A stretch of DNA of 64,000 bases from Lentinula raphanica (Eukaryota > Basidiomycota > Agaricomycetes > Agaricales > Omphalotaceae). Position 1 is the first letter of the stretch, and every line of letters begins with the position of its first letter. This document shows positions 9,409-22,517 of this stretch, piece after piece. The notes beneath the pieces are model-generated. The model had not been told where the DNA came from. It saw only the letters and a list, made by a program, of their open reading frames with translations, and did no database searches. The DNA lies in NCBI GenBank assembly GCA_027919835.1, contig JANVFP010000008.1:868001-932000 (forward strand), in the 5' to 3' direction. The position numbers and the translations under genes are program-made.

Positions 9409-10859
9409 ATGTACCGCAAACTTATATATTTCCCTCGACTCGCTCGAGGGCTTGCTACCTCTTCTGGGGCTTATGCTCTACCTCCTGCTACTCTTCATTT
9501 GAAAAGTGGTCAGTCATTCCTGGGCCGCTCGTTTGGAGCGCCCAAAAGTATTTATGGCGAAACTGTCTTCTCGACCTCAATAACTTCCTGTGAGCATCAA
9601 CCGCCTGTATCGATACCATATATGCTCACTGTCTCTGCCTTAGATACTGAGTCTATGACAGACCCTTCATATCGAGGACAAATCCTCGTGTTCACAACAC
9701 CTCTCATCGGCAATTATGGTGTCCCCCTCAATCGTGCGCCCACCAACGCTCACGATGTAGGAGTTGTTCTCGAGTCCCAGGGCATCCAATGCGCTGCTGT
9801 AGTCGTCAGTGACGTAGCAGAAAAGTTTTCTCATTACACAGCGGCTGAGTCACTCGCTTCGTGGTGCCAACGGTACGATATCCCAGGAATCACTGGTGTC
9901 GATACCCGGGCTATCACGCGACTATTGCGCGACCAGGGCACCACCCTCGGACGGCTTACTGTTGGATCTGATGCATCTCTTCCTCCACCCAACCCGGACG
10001 AGTTCTGGGATCCTTCGCTAGAGAACTTGGTTGATCAGGTTTCTACGAAAGAACCATACGAAGTCAATCCAAGCGGTTCCATCAAAATAGCGCTCCTGGA
10101 TTTCGGTGCCAAGGCCAACATCTTGCGCTCGCTCATTCGTCGAGGTGCTGCTGTCACTGTCTTGCCATGGAACTATGATTTCAATGCCGTTCGAGATCAG
10201 TATGATGGATTATTCTTGAGCAACGGACCCGGAGATCCAACGCATTGCATGGAAGCAGCTCTCAAACTTCGTCGTACCTTGGAAGAATGGACGAAACCGG
10301 TGTTCGGTATCTGTATGGGTCACCAGATTATTGGCATGGCCGCTGGATTGGATGTCTATCGCATGACGTTCGGAAACAGAGGTCACAATCAACCTGTCCT
10401 CGCACTCGCCTCGTCTGGATCTATCAAAGCAGGCCGTGTTTACGTCACCAGGTGAGTTCTCGATGCATCTGTTTTCAGTATAGAGTCCTGAATTCCTCTT
10501 GTAGCCAAAACCACCAGTACGCTCTAAAGCTCCAAGATCCTTTCCCACAAGGCTGGGAACCATTCTTTATCAACTGCAATGACTCGTCTATCGAAGGAAT
10601 CAAGTCGACTGCTGACTCGGGTAGAAACGTGTGGGGTGTACAATTCCATCCTGAGAGCGCCGGTGGACCTTTGGATACGATAGAGGTCGGTCATATCCCT
10701 TCAGATAATGATCCAGTCTGACTGATTTGTCAAAAGATGTTCAGCGACTTCCTTGCTGAGTGCGCAGCTCACAAGTACGGTACCATTCCTTTGAACGATG
10801 AATCTGTGCCTCAGATGCAGACACTCGAAGCTGCTCCTAAGATCGCTGTTGCTGCATGA
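9409..10859 (+). CDS. CPA1: Arginine-specific carbamoyl-phosphate synthase, small subunit
   Basis: Four exons (9409-9589, 9644-10451, 10505-10685, 10737-10859) encode 430 residues. The first ~25 residues are basic and hydroxylated, fitting a mitochondrial presequence. The N-terminal CPS domain includes YGETVFSTSITS, PLIGNYGVP and PGITGVDTRAIT. The class I glutamine amidotransferase domain has SNGPGDP, the nucleophile motif FGICMGHQ (Leu is more usual before GHQ) and VQFHPE with the His/Glu pair. It supplies ammonia from glutamine to the large subunit for arginine synthesis. Intron 1 (54 nt) has no in-frame stop, so an intron-retaining mRNA would add 18 residues. An arginine attenuator uORF lies just upstream. 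Confidence 0.95.
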
Positions 10860-10994
10860 TTTTCTTAACTACCTATTTGCTATCGATTTTCCTTGTCATC
10901 TTTCTTAGATTTGGTACATCCTCGGTAAACAGACTGTATAATATATGTGTTACGTCATGATCATTGCTAAATCACACCTTGACTATTTCCTCTC

Positions 10995-12539
10995 ATGAGT
11001 TACCTTGACCCATACGATGTTGCTGGTGGTACTGGCACGCCTCCACAGACTGAACAAAGCTTGAATGAAGAAGTATCACAAGTCATAGGCCAACTAGGTC
11101 GTTTTTGGGGCGGATTCAAGAAGCAGGTACGCTCGCACCTCTTCGCAGTCTCAAAACATTGGACGAAACAAGAAGTAACAGAGCCAAACCGCGTTCGAAG
11201 TAGCACGCAAAGATTTCACAGAGGTTGTCACCCAAGCTCAGAAAGAGCTGCATAAACTATCAAGCGACGCTCCCGCCCAAGCTAGCACATCATCGGACGA
11301 GCCACAGCCAAGATCATCTAGTGAAACTCTTACGCCGGATGCTGCCCCTCCTCCAGTATCTGACGGTTCATCGACAAGCACTAGTCCATCTACATCCATC
11401 CAGACCCTGTTTACGCGTCTCCAATCATCACTCCCTCCCAACGTTGTTTCCACTGTTCAGGCCAATCTGCCAGAATCTCTGAAGCATATCTCTGAAAACA
11501 CAGACTTTGCTCAGCTACGGACAACGTTGACGTCGGAATTCCAGCGATTACAGGGTGTGACTCGAGCACAGGCGGAAGAATATGTACACAAGAGCGAGGT
11601 ACTGTTGCGTGATGCGGTGAAAGAAGCGGGCGAAGTCCTAAGGGATGCGGTAAAGGTGATACCACCGGACGAGGCCGCTGCTGCGTCAAGTAACACTGGT
11701 CTTATTTGGGATGGATCTGATATGTGGATGTTGCCTTCGGACTCGGGGGAGATACCGACGAGTAGCAAAGGCCAGGGCAAAGGCAATCCCCAGAGCGCAG
11801 TTGCCACTCGTGCAGAAGCTTTGCTCAAACGTCTCAACAGTGACCCGAGTATCCTGAAGCATGATCCGGAAGCTGATGGAGGAGTAAAAGAGGTTTACTT
11901 GCAGTGGATAGCGTCGAGCGTAGACTCCATGGAAGGTGGAATCGAAGGTGCTCATTGGTCCGCAAGAATCGACGAGCTCTTGAAATCTGAAGATGGCAAG
12001 ATATTGCACGACACGCTTGATTCTCTTGGTATGCCTTTAGCACTATCATCGTGATCTATTGTTTGATTTCATTCAAGTGCCTTCGGAATTGACCACAAAT
12101 GAGTTTTGGAAGCGGTATTTCTTCAGAGTACATCAAATCCAATCCGAAGAGGACAAGCGGAAGGCATTGTTACAAGGTATATTACAGTTTGCTTGTACAC
12201 TCATAACCTCAGTTTTAACGCATGACAGGTACAATGGAGAACGAAGACGAATTCAGCTGGGAGGATGACGAAGTTGATGAAGGCTCTACTAGTACTTCTA
12301 CCGCACCAAAAGTTCCGAAAATCCAAGGCCCAGATTCAGAACTTGCAGTGAAGAAAACCTCAGCACCGTCTTCGCAGGTTCATACACCTGCAACCACTAG
12401 TCCACGGGTGAGCAGTGAAGAAAGCTATGATGTTGTGTCTGGGAATGTGAGTGCAAGTGGCGAAGGCAAAGAAGACGAGAAGAAGAAGAAGCCTGAGGCA
12501 GCAGAAGACTCGTCGGATGGTGATAGTGATTGGGAGTAA
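10995..12539 (+). CDS. BSD-domain protein (Dos2-like)
   Basis: Exons 10995-11126, 11182-12028, 12078-12176 and 12229-12539 give 462 residues. An N-terminal helix (LNEEVSQVIGQLGRFWGGFKKQ) is followed by a Ser/Thr/Pro linker and a helical middle with repeated RDAVKE(A/V). The BSD domain (around residues 250-360) ends in the signature FWKRYFFRVHQI. The C-terminus is acidic and ends SDWE, as in fungal Dos2/BSD proteins. BSD domains occur in TFIIH p62 and in synapse-associated proteins; the exact role of this one is unknown. Start chosen at the first ATG of an open frame that splices in phase. Confidence 0.8.
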
Positions 12540-12801
12540 ACTCTGTTCCTAGTCTACGATGTCTCTATAACTTCTGAACGCTATAATAACTTTCTGTATT
12601 ACTATGAATACTTTTATCACTCGAGACTTTGTACTGTGGAGAAAATGCTGCGATAGGTTTCAGCCGTCAAAACATCCGTCATTCTGACTTCCATGTTCTC
12701 GTCCACTTCGACAAAGTTTTAACTCCAGTCGCTCGATTCTCTTTTCTGGTTTCTTAGTATACGAACTTCAATCTGCAATTTGCTTTCTGCCTCTCCCTGC
12801 T

Positions 12802-14916
12802 ATGGGACTCAGTGCGCGACGTCATGCTCGAAACTCCAGTCGACTTCTCTCTCGGACTCTGATAGTCAACATCTGGCGATTAACCGCAATCATTCTTCTT
12901 ATCTGGGGAGAGTTTGGGGTTTACTTTTGGAATCTATCGTCCTGTAAATGGCCAACAACGGTAGCACAGGTGTGATCTGCATTTTTGTTCCCATGTTCGT
13001 CCATTAATAAATCATACATAATGAATTCCAGTCTTCTGGCGAGAAACCTACACACGTCTTACTTGTGGCCGACACACAACTTGAACATCCAATAGCATAC
13101 AGAGGGGAGGTATCATGGTCGGATTTCTTCCATCGTTTGACGTACGAGTTGTATCTGAGGAGGAGTTGGCATGTTACGATGCGATTGAAGCCGAACACTG
13201 TGTTCTTTCTCGGAGACATGCTGCTTTCTGGGAAAGACATGAGATCGGAGCACGAGTGAGTACATTGTTTGCAAGTCTGGTGTGCAAGAGCTCAACGTAG
13301 CCGTATAGATACCAGCAATACGTGGAAGCCTTTCAAAGAACCTTTCCTCTCGACTCGGATGTAAGTGCTTATTATATTCCAGGTAACAACGATGTAGGGT
13401 GAGTTCAGTAGTTATTGACTGCATCAGGCCTATGTGATTCTCAACTCTTGACACTAGGATGGGTGTTACACGTCCTCTTTCGAAACACATCCGCAAATCC
13501 TTTTCTCTTCTGTTTGGTCCTTTCAATCAGCAAGTGGTTATCCATAACCACACATTTGTCTTATTAGATGCCCCAGGCTTAGTGGATGAAGATTACACTC
13601 GGGCTGCTCAAAGAATACCATACAATAAATGGTCATCTCTCCCCGGTGGTCCTGTGGAGTTTATCAAAACGGTCAACACAGGTAATTGTGCAGCATCTGA
13701 TGTTGTCGATTGTGCTAATGGGACTTGGGATAGGTGACTCCCCGGTTGTCCTTCTTAGCCATATACCTCTATGGAGGAAGGATACCGCAACATGCGGTCC
13801 TCATAGGGAAAAAGACAACATTCACAAAGGCGTTGGACATGGATACCAAAATACTCTTCAAAAGCATACATCAGACTTTTTGATTGAAAATCTACAACCT
13901 TCGATCATATTCAGGCGAGTTATCTCTCAAACATATCATGCCATCTTTCGCTCAAACTTCCCCGTAGTGGAGACAATCGTGATTATTGTGAACACCTTCA
14001 CAAGGTCGTCTCTGGTCGTGTTCCGGAAGACGTAGCTTTAGTACGCGAAATAACAATCAAGTCATTTTCCCCATCGAGGCATATCCGTAGACCAGGTTTC
14101 CAACTCGTATCCCTCAACAATCCAGACCCAAGTGCAAGGTTCCACCAAAGCGTTGCACACGATCTTTGTCTCTTACCAGACCAGAATTTTATATACCGGA
14201 GATTGTATGCAGGATTTGCATACTTTACTACCCTAGCTATGGCCCTCTTCAACATGCGGAGAAGACGAGAACTTGCTCCCCGTGCTTTGCTTACGCCCTT
14301 GTCCTCCCATACGTCACTACCAGGAATGCCGAGTCCACATCCTTCACTAGTGACTGCTGCTTGGACTTCATATCCTCCTACGAGTCCTACCAGTCCACGG
14401 GGCACACTCCCCGGTTTAATCAGAACACCTAACGCGACTTCTGGTACAACATTCAGGGCTGCGTCTCGTCCTGGAACTCCTTTACTGTCCCCCATTCCAT
14501 ACCAACACGAAGAGACCGAGGACGACTCATTGTACCCACCTCAGTATGCGAGTGCTAGACCACGTTTGCACGAGGAGACATGGTCTCCTGAGCATCTCGA
14601 CCATCTGGGCGAGAATGAAAACGGCTCGATTATGTCTCCCTTCAATCTGGCGCCGACGGCTCCTCACAAACGACGACCTTGGTCATGGACGTGGTCCTTC
14701 GTTTTGAAAGGAAGAAGACGTCGAATAACAGTGAATGCACCAACGTTCTCCTGGGATGCTTTCAAAGATCTGATAGCGCTGCTTGGCGATGGTGTGTCTG
14801 CGGACATCAAGTTCAAGCAAAGAGGGCTGATCAAAAGCACTGCAATGGACGTTCTTAGCGTTGCATGGGTATTCACATTGACGTGGGCAATAATGGCATG
14901 GTGGTCATTTAGATGA
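12802..14916 (+). CDS. Cdc1/PGAP5-like metallophosphoesterase
   Basis: Six exons (12802-12969, 13032-13255, 13309-13398, 13458-13681, 13734-13914, 13968-14916) encode 611 residues. One membrane segment lies near residues 25-45. Metallophosphoesterase motifs follow: LLVADTQLEHP, FFLGDMLLSG, YYIPGNNDVG, VVLLSHIPLW and FSGDNRDYCEH. Two more hydrophobic segments (LYAGFAYFTTLAMALF and the last ~20 residues) flank a ~190-residue Ser/Pro-rich insert. The family removes ethanolamine phosphate from GPI anchors in the ER and Golgi and needs manganese. Cdc1 proteins usually have GDDHDYC where this has GDNRDYC; whether that is normal in basidiomycetes I cannot say. Intron 5 (13915-13967) is of GC-AG type. 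The gene converges on the FIT gene with 47 bp between stop codons. Confidence 0.85.
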
Positions 14917-14963
14917 TGAACTTTACTGTACAGTCTAATATCATCCTAATCTTTAGACACAAT

Positions 14964-15956
14964 TCATGAAAACACGGATGTTTGCGTGACCGCAAAGCTA
15001 ACTAGACCTAGGACTAGATATGAGTTAGAACTAAGAAGCTGAATGGAGGATGTATACAGCGACATACCATAACCCGTAACCTTTTCAAATGGCGAATGGA
15101 AGTAAACACTGGTCGTCACAGAAGCAAACAGCCAGATGCTTATAAGCACGACGTTCGCTGCCATGGCCAGTTTATTCCAGAAAGAGGACTGGCCAAAGCG
15201 CAGTGAACGGGACAGCTGGTCTGCAAGAAAGAGTACAGACATTGTGAGAAGGAAGACATGTCCAGAGACATCATGTCCCCTTCTCAATCTTGGAATTCCT
15301 GACCATCCTTCGGGGAGAACCAAGGAAGACGTGAAAATATCTGGATGACTGATCGGAGTAACGGTCGATTTGGTAAAACAGTAATCGGTGGGGACAGTTA
15401 TGAGGTCGCCTGAGGGTAAGTGGACAAAGCAATCTCCTCCAGACGCGAGATTTACTCTGTCGATGACAGCTGGCCCAAAGAACCACGTCGTGAACGTCAG
15501 CCAACATGCGGTTGCGGTTAGCCATTGCATTACTCGCGACAGTGTCCTCTGGGAGGGAGTAGTGGTAGCCCATAGTAAGAGGAACGCAGCTGAGGTCCAA
15601 CCCCAGGCTTTTTTGATGAAATAGACGTTCAGTACATTGGATTTCCGAGCCCAATAGTTCGTGAGGGCGAGAGGGTGTGCGAGATGAGCTAGTAGAGGAT
15701 CAGAGGTGTCGAGATAGGTGCCGTAGATGATAGAGTATGCTGTTCCGAGAGATACAGCAAGAGTAACAGCGGTGAAGGCAACTAGACGCAAATCGTACAT
15801 CGAGGAAGACTTATAGTCACTTAGACGTCGTCGTCTAGACAGTTGACTTGTCGACGTCATCACTACACGTGATCTTGTCCACGAGAGTGATGACGAATCA
15901 GTGAGCCATCGATTGCCTTCTGCCTCCCTCGAAGTCCCTTCAACTAAGTAGGTCAA
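14964..15956 (-). CDS. FIT-family lipid droplet protein (Scs3/FIT2-like)
   Basis: Exons 15956-15068 and 15013-14964 give 312 residues; the ATG at 15858 is an alternative start that drops a poorly conserved leader. Several hydrophobic helices are seen. The family signatures are WARKSNVLNVYFIKKAWGWT, RGHDVSGHVFLLT (first active His) and TSVYFHSPFEKVTGY (second His). FIT proteins are ER acyl-CoA diphosphatases needed for lipid droplet and ER homeostasis. The 54-nt intron (15067-15014) keeps frame and has no stop. Spliced, the protein reads GYVLGL, as in the family; retained, it adds 18 residues. It is transcribed toward the Cdc1-like gene. Confidence 0.88.
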   Translation of the reverse strand: MTYLVEGTSREAEGNRWLTDSSSLSWTRSRVVMTSTSQLSRRRRLSDYKSSSMYDLRLVAFTAVTLAVSLGTAYSIIYGTYLDTSDPLLAHLAHPLALTNYWARKSNVLNVYFIKKAWGWTSAAFLLLWATTTPSQRTLSRVMQWLTATACWLTFTTWFFGPAVIDRVNLASGGDCFVHLPSGDLITVPTDYCFTKSTVTPISHPDIFTSSLVLPEGWSGIPRLRRGHDVSGHVFLLTMSVLFLADQLSRSLRFGQSSFWNKLAMAANVVLISIWLFASVTTSVYFHSPFEKVTGYGMSLYTSSIQLLSSNSYLVLGLVSFAVTQTSVFS

Positions 15957-16177
15957 AGATGAACAAGTCTTTCAATTTTCCTCAGCGAAACAACACTAAC
16001 TATGGCTAGGCTAGTATATGAAAAAGATCCAAATCAAAGCACATATCTATATTCTGTTTTTCAAGTACATAGGACTCTACAGCTTCTGCTCAAATCTTAC
16101 TTACACCATAAACTTAATCTACATTACTTTTCCCTTCTCGAACAAACCATTACCGGTTTTCTTTGATTATCACCAAG

Positions 16178-17424
<1,247 letters not shown>

Positions 17425-18775
17425 CGTAAATGTATCGAGGTTGTATGTAGAGCGAAAGGACAGACGAGCAACTGCCAATTGCTGAGGAACAAAACTTTTT
17501 ATGATGACAGGGACGGGACAAGAGACACGGAATCAATTCCAACCCGAGTTCCCGATCGCGAACGGGTCACGGACGAGTAGCGCCCGAATTCTCAGCTCGA
17601 CTCTTCCACAGCGCTTGCTTCCCACTGTGAGAGACGAGTTAGGCTGTTGTACTTGACTCCTTGTGCCACTCATGCAATCGCCTCAGGAGAGTTCCAAGGT
17701 TGGCAGTAACAAGTCGAAATGTTGAATAAGTGGAGAGAGTTTTCTTTTCAAAGCTCTCTCACTGCTGAGTGAACTTTCCTATACATAGTATAAGGTAGAG
17801 TTCCAATCTGTTCCTTCAGCTGTATCTAAAGTAGCAGCCTCAACATGATCTACTGCGTTGACGGGTTTCGGCTAATAAGATACTTACCCAGCCCACTGAA
17901 TTTTGAGTGTCGAGTCTAGGATTTGGAAACACAACGATGGCAGCTGATGGCTGTGTGGCACTGGCTGTGAGGTTGCTGTGAGGATGCTTTAGCATTGTGT
18001 TTATCTTGGTCACCGCGAGTGATTGACCGCATCTCATAGCATACAACCGCAGGAGTTGTGCTGGTATCAGGCTGATATTACTTCAAACAATTCCGACATT
18101 TACGATCGCTGTTGGTCGTTTCAAAATATGAATGAAATTATGAAAATACAAAACCTGGCATGCATTGAATGGAGAGGCACTATTTATCATACTGATTCAC
18201 ACTGCATACTACGCTTCAGTAGACAAAATGAGTCGTTTGAATTATTGCCTATTCATGAGGACAATGGGACTCACAGGACAAAGGCATTTCGCGTCACAAA
18301 GTGAGCTTATTGTACCCAGTTGAAATTACTAGAGTATTGTAGTTGCATATGAAAGACCTGAGTAGACGCGCTATGATAGAATTAGATCTTCAGGACTGTT
18401 GTAGTTGTTGAACGCTGTTGTAGTTGAATGCAGAGAAAGGTGGCGCGGGAAAAAATCAATAATCACGATAACGTGATCGGTTGCCTGTCAACAAAATCAC
18501 GTGCCCAGAAGCGGGGCCGGACAATTGGGGATTCTGGGCTCACCCTAAGTTATTCCTTTACCCTCACGTCCTCGATAAGCCCTTTTTCTCTTTTCTTATT
18601 ATCTTTTGCGCCCAACAGGAATCTCCTTATATACCGGCTGAACTTAGGAACGAAGATACCCAAACCTCGCCCCATCTTCCTCCAATTTGTCGGCCAGTCC
18701 TTTAACGAGGATTCCACATTTTCTAAATTCATTTTACTGTGATACACACTCTCTCACAAATCAAACACCCACATA
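17425..18775. other. Intergenic region between divergent HEM2 and WEE1
   Basis: About 1.35 kb with no gene that I can support. It holds both promoters. A CACGTG box is at about 18497. A short imperfect repeat (GTTGTAGTTG, twice) lies near 18395-18430. The segment 18530-18775 is pyrimidine-rich, as is common in 5' leaders of fungal genes. Confidence 0.5.
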
Positions 18776-21700
18776 ATGCTTGCTTCTACTCCAATATCCT
18801 CCTACCACAGTACGACCTACGATCCAGGACTGTCACCCTCGTGCCGAAACCAGCATGGTACCACGCGGCGCGCCTCGTTGTTCGACACAGCTTCAGGAAG
18901 ATCTCCTCTGAAGCAGCGCCCTCTCTTTTCTTCACATGCAAACATTGAAGGACAACCAAACAGCGATCTTGCTCCTTTTCAGTCACCTTACAGGACGCCT
19001 AGAACATCTGCGTGGTCACCATTTGCCTCCAATTCTCATCTTGGAGTTGACGATGACGACGCCGCTCTTTTGTTGGACTCAACTTCAGCGACAACGTCGC
19101 CTTTGTTTGCTGTCTCAAATGCACACTCGCTCATTACGCCAGTCAAACAAGCCCGTTGTGTTGTGGATGGATTATCCTCCACGCCTACTGCGCAGAGCCC
19201 CCCAGTGCTTCGGTCTCAACCTAGTGCGGGCACAGGCTTGAAGAGAAAGTCGATCCCTACTCGTCAATCCACCCCGTTGAGACCACATTCTCTTACACCT
19301 TTGGACATCGCTTCTACGGGAGCACCCGGTTCAGTAGACGGCCGTAGGCTTGATCGGCTAGCACCTCTGCCAGCTCCAAAGTTCCCCATCCGCACACCGC
19401 AGGTTCGAAAGAATACTGATTTGCATCTGCGTCACGAAGCGGCCACCATGACTCGATTACGAATCTCGGAGTCTGACGATGAATTCGAGATTGGGAATGA
19501 TTCTGGATGTGACTTGGGGTGCGATCTGGAGGATGACAAAGTACGAGGCGATAAATTATTTCTCGGAAACGAGGTTTCGCGAATCGGAGGACCAGGAAAG
19601 GTCGGAACAGCGTTACGTTTAGCAGGAAAAGGAAAGTTCGATGAGGAGGTTGCGGAGGCTATATCGCCTGGTGGCCACGTCATTAAGAGACGTGCCCGCG
19701 CCAGACCTTTGTCGGATGAACTCCTCATTAGCGTTAGTCCTCAATTCTCCGTAAGTCCAGAGGCCATTTTCACTTATAGGATACTGAACTCCTTTTACAG
19801 AAGACACCCGCTTACAGTGGCATTAATGCTGTGAAGTTTCCTAGCGGTGCATCCCAATTTCGTGATCACACGTCTCCGTCTTCATCTTCCTCATCTGAAG
19901 CAGGTTCCCCACTTCCTAGACGCCGTGCTACTGGATTGCATCCTTCTACTTATCGCCGTGCTCAACTGAATAGAGTTGATTCGGCCACACTATTCTTCGG
20001 TGGACCTGCTGTGTCTGCTATTCCTCCATCGAGTTCTCCGACTGCGTTATCTCGACGAGTTACTACTTCAATCTCATCAGAGGCAACAGACTCGCCGTTC
20101 AATACGGGCACTCGTCCCAAAGCTATGAATCGACACAGTTATTCTGGTTCAGGACCTATTACGCCTACTTGGAGGCATATGCCACCAACTTCAAACCAAG
20201 CGTCACCTCAAACTTCACCCCCTCTTTCTACGGGAGATACAGAAAGTTACGAGACTGACGATGATTCTATGATCGTGGATCTCCCCACTAACTCTTCGTT
20301 CGTCCTCAATATATCAGAAGGCTCACCGTCCCCTCATCGAATCGGTCGCAAGAGTGAACAGATTTCGAGGAAGTACACCCGAGATTCGGGCATCGTACTG
20401 AGTGATGATGAAGATATGGATTTCGTGGAATCGTCCGCCAGTTCTGATCGCCTCAGCACAATGCCTCGAGCATCCAATAGCGTTAGCTCGCTTTATTCTG
20501 ATGTCGAAGATGGTCTCGTTACTCCTGGAGTTGGCCCTCGATCTGCTTCTGCCTGGCCTGATGCTGTCATCATTGATGGCTCAGAGAACACTGGATGTGA
20601 ACAAGATGTCGACGCCTTCATCTTACGAACCTTAGCTACCGCTGCCAAAAGCACTTACGAAGCCAAGAAAGCCCCTGGAACACCTGTGAAGAAAAACAAA
20701 GTCAGCTACCTCACTTCTGAACGACCATGGCAAAGTGCAATGACGCATAAGGTGGGATTTGGTGCATATGCGGAGGAAAAGATGAAGAAGGTTCCCCGCA
20801 AGAGCATGCCGGCCGCATTTCCTTTGCTAGGAAGGAGACAAAGCAAATCTTTACTGGACCCCAGCACAGACTCGGATTCTGATTGCGATGACTCACCCAG
20901 TAATCGGAAAGAGAAGTACATTGGTCTTGGTCTCGGTATCCCGTCCTTGTCAAAGAATGGTGGTCCGAGGAATCGGTGGCTTATGCGTCGGAGTAGCAGT
21001 GGGGCTTTCTCGAGCAGTAGCGAATCTGCAAGTACTCCAACCAGAAACCGTCCATTAGGTATAGTGAATTTTTAAAATCTCGGATTGTCATGAATGTTTT
21101 TATTCATCCTTTCCAATAGGGGATCGTTTCCGACCATCTGGCTCGCCAACCAGCAGATCAACGGCGCGATCTACTTCCAGTTCGTCGAACGGTTCCGTAA
21201 CGTCACCTTCTATGTTACGAAATATTTCTATCGCAGAAAGTCAAAAACTTCGTCCTCCGCGGTTTAGTGGGCGCGTGCGCCGTTTGTCGCAACCAGCTCA
21301 CGAACAGCGTCCTGGACGTTTCGAAGAGCAGTTTGTTGAGATCGCCGAGGTAGGGAGTGGCGAGTTTGGAAAGGTTTTGAAAGTGGGAAGGAAAGATAGT
21401 AACTCAACTGAGTGTTTCGCAATCAAAAAGTCGAAACGGTTTGAGGGAGCCAAGCATCGGTATGTCTGTAATCATTTCGTTATTCCGTGCTGTGGGACTG
21501 AATTGTTTCGTGATCAGGCTGCGATTACGGGAAGAGGTCGATACCCTTCAACACCTCTCAAACGTAAGCGGGGGTCTCGGACACCCCAATATTCTTGCTT
21601 TCATCGACGCATGGGAGGAAGACGAACAGCTGTTTATCTGGACTGAATTATGCGAAGGGGGAAATTTTGCTCACTTCCTCTGGGAGTACGGGCGCGTTTA

Positions 21701-22517
21701 TCCGAGGTTAGATCAGGCGAGAGTATGGAAGATCATCGTGGAGTTGAGTAGTGTGAGTAGACATTCTCACCATCAGGGGTCTGATTCACGAAGTCCTGAT
21801 ATTTTGATCACAGGGCTTGAAGTTTATACACGACTCTGGGGTAATCCATCTGGATCTCAAGCCTGCCAATATATTTTTAACTGGCGAAGGCCGGTTCAAG
21901 ATTGGCGATTTTGGAATGGCATCGCTTTGGCCGCGCCCCCGCCTCGCAACGGACGGTTCTAGTTCCGCAAGTAATAGTTTTGAACGGGAGGGAGATAAGC
22001 TTTACCTCGCGCCCGAAGTCCTGCAAGGGAAGTATGGTAAAGCAGCTGATATGTTCAGGTATGTGGTGTACGTGCGATATCAGCGGTGTATGTGGTTCTC
22101 ACGTCAAACGATTTCTTTTTGCAGCTTTGGCATGACGATCCTGGAGACTGCCTCTAACATTGTAGTCCCTGACCAGTAAGCATTGCATTGCATGCGCGTT
22201 GAAGCGATGCGAACCTAACTCGTTTCTTTTATTTCTGTAGAGGCGAAGCTTGGCATCGACTTCGACAAGAAAAATTTTCCCAAGTAGATCTTCAGGATAG
22301 TCCGGAGCTGTTACGCCTAGTTCAACAGATGATGCGTACCAACCCTTCTCTACGAGTCGGGATTCACGGGGTCTACAATCATCCTATTGTGTCGCGGGCG
22401 CGAGTCCTAATGGAACGGGCGTACGGGACGGCTAAACGCGCAGGGACGAGCTTGTTCGCCGCATCCCCATTGGCCAGCGTGTCCGAAGATTTCTTGCCCG
22501 CCATCCTTAACGTTTGA
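18776..22517 (+). CDS. WEE1: Wee1-type cell-cycle inhibitory kinase
   Basis: Seven exons (18776-19750, 19801-21058, 21120-21459, 21518-21752, 21814-22058, 22125-22175, 22241-22517) give 1,126 residues. The first ~820 residues are a disordered Ser/Thr/Pro-rich region, as in Swe1/Wee1. The kinase domain starts at FVEIAEVGSGEFGKVLKV (glycine loop), with CFAIKKSKR (ATP lysine), GHPNILAFIDAWEED, LCEGGNFAHFL, and the Wee1-typical HLDLKPANIFL instead of HRDLK. It continues with FKIGDFGMAS, EGDKLYLAPEVLQGKYG and ETASNIVVPDQGEAWHRLR. The kinase phosphorylates the inhibitory tyrosine of Cdc2/Cdk1 in the nucleus and delays mitosis. The kinase motifs are all present, so it should be active. Confidence 0.92.
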
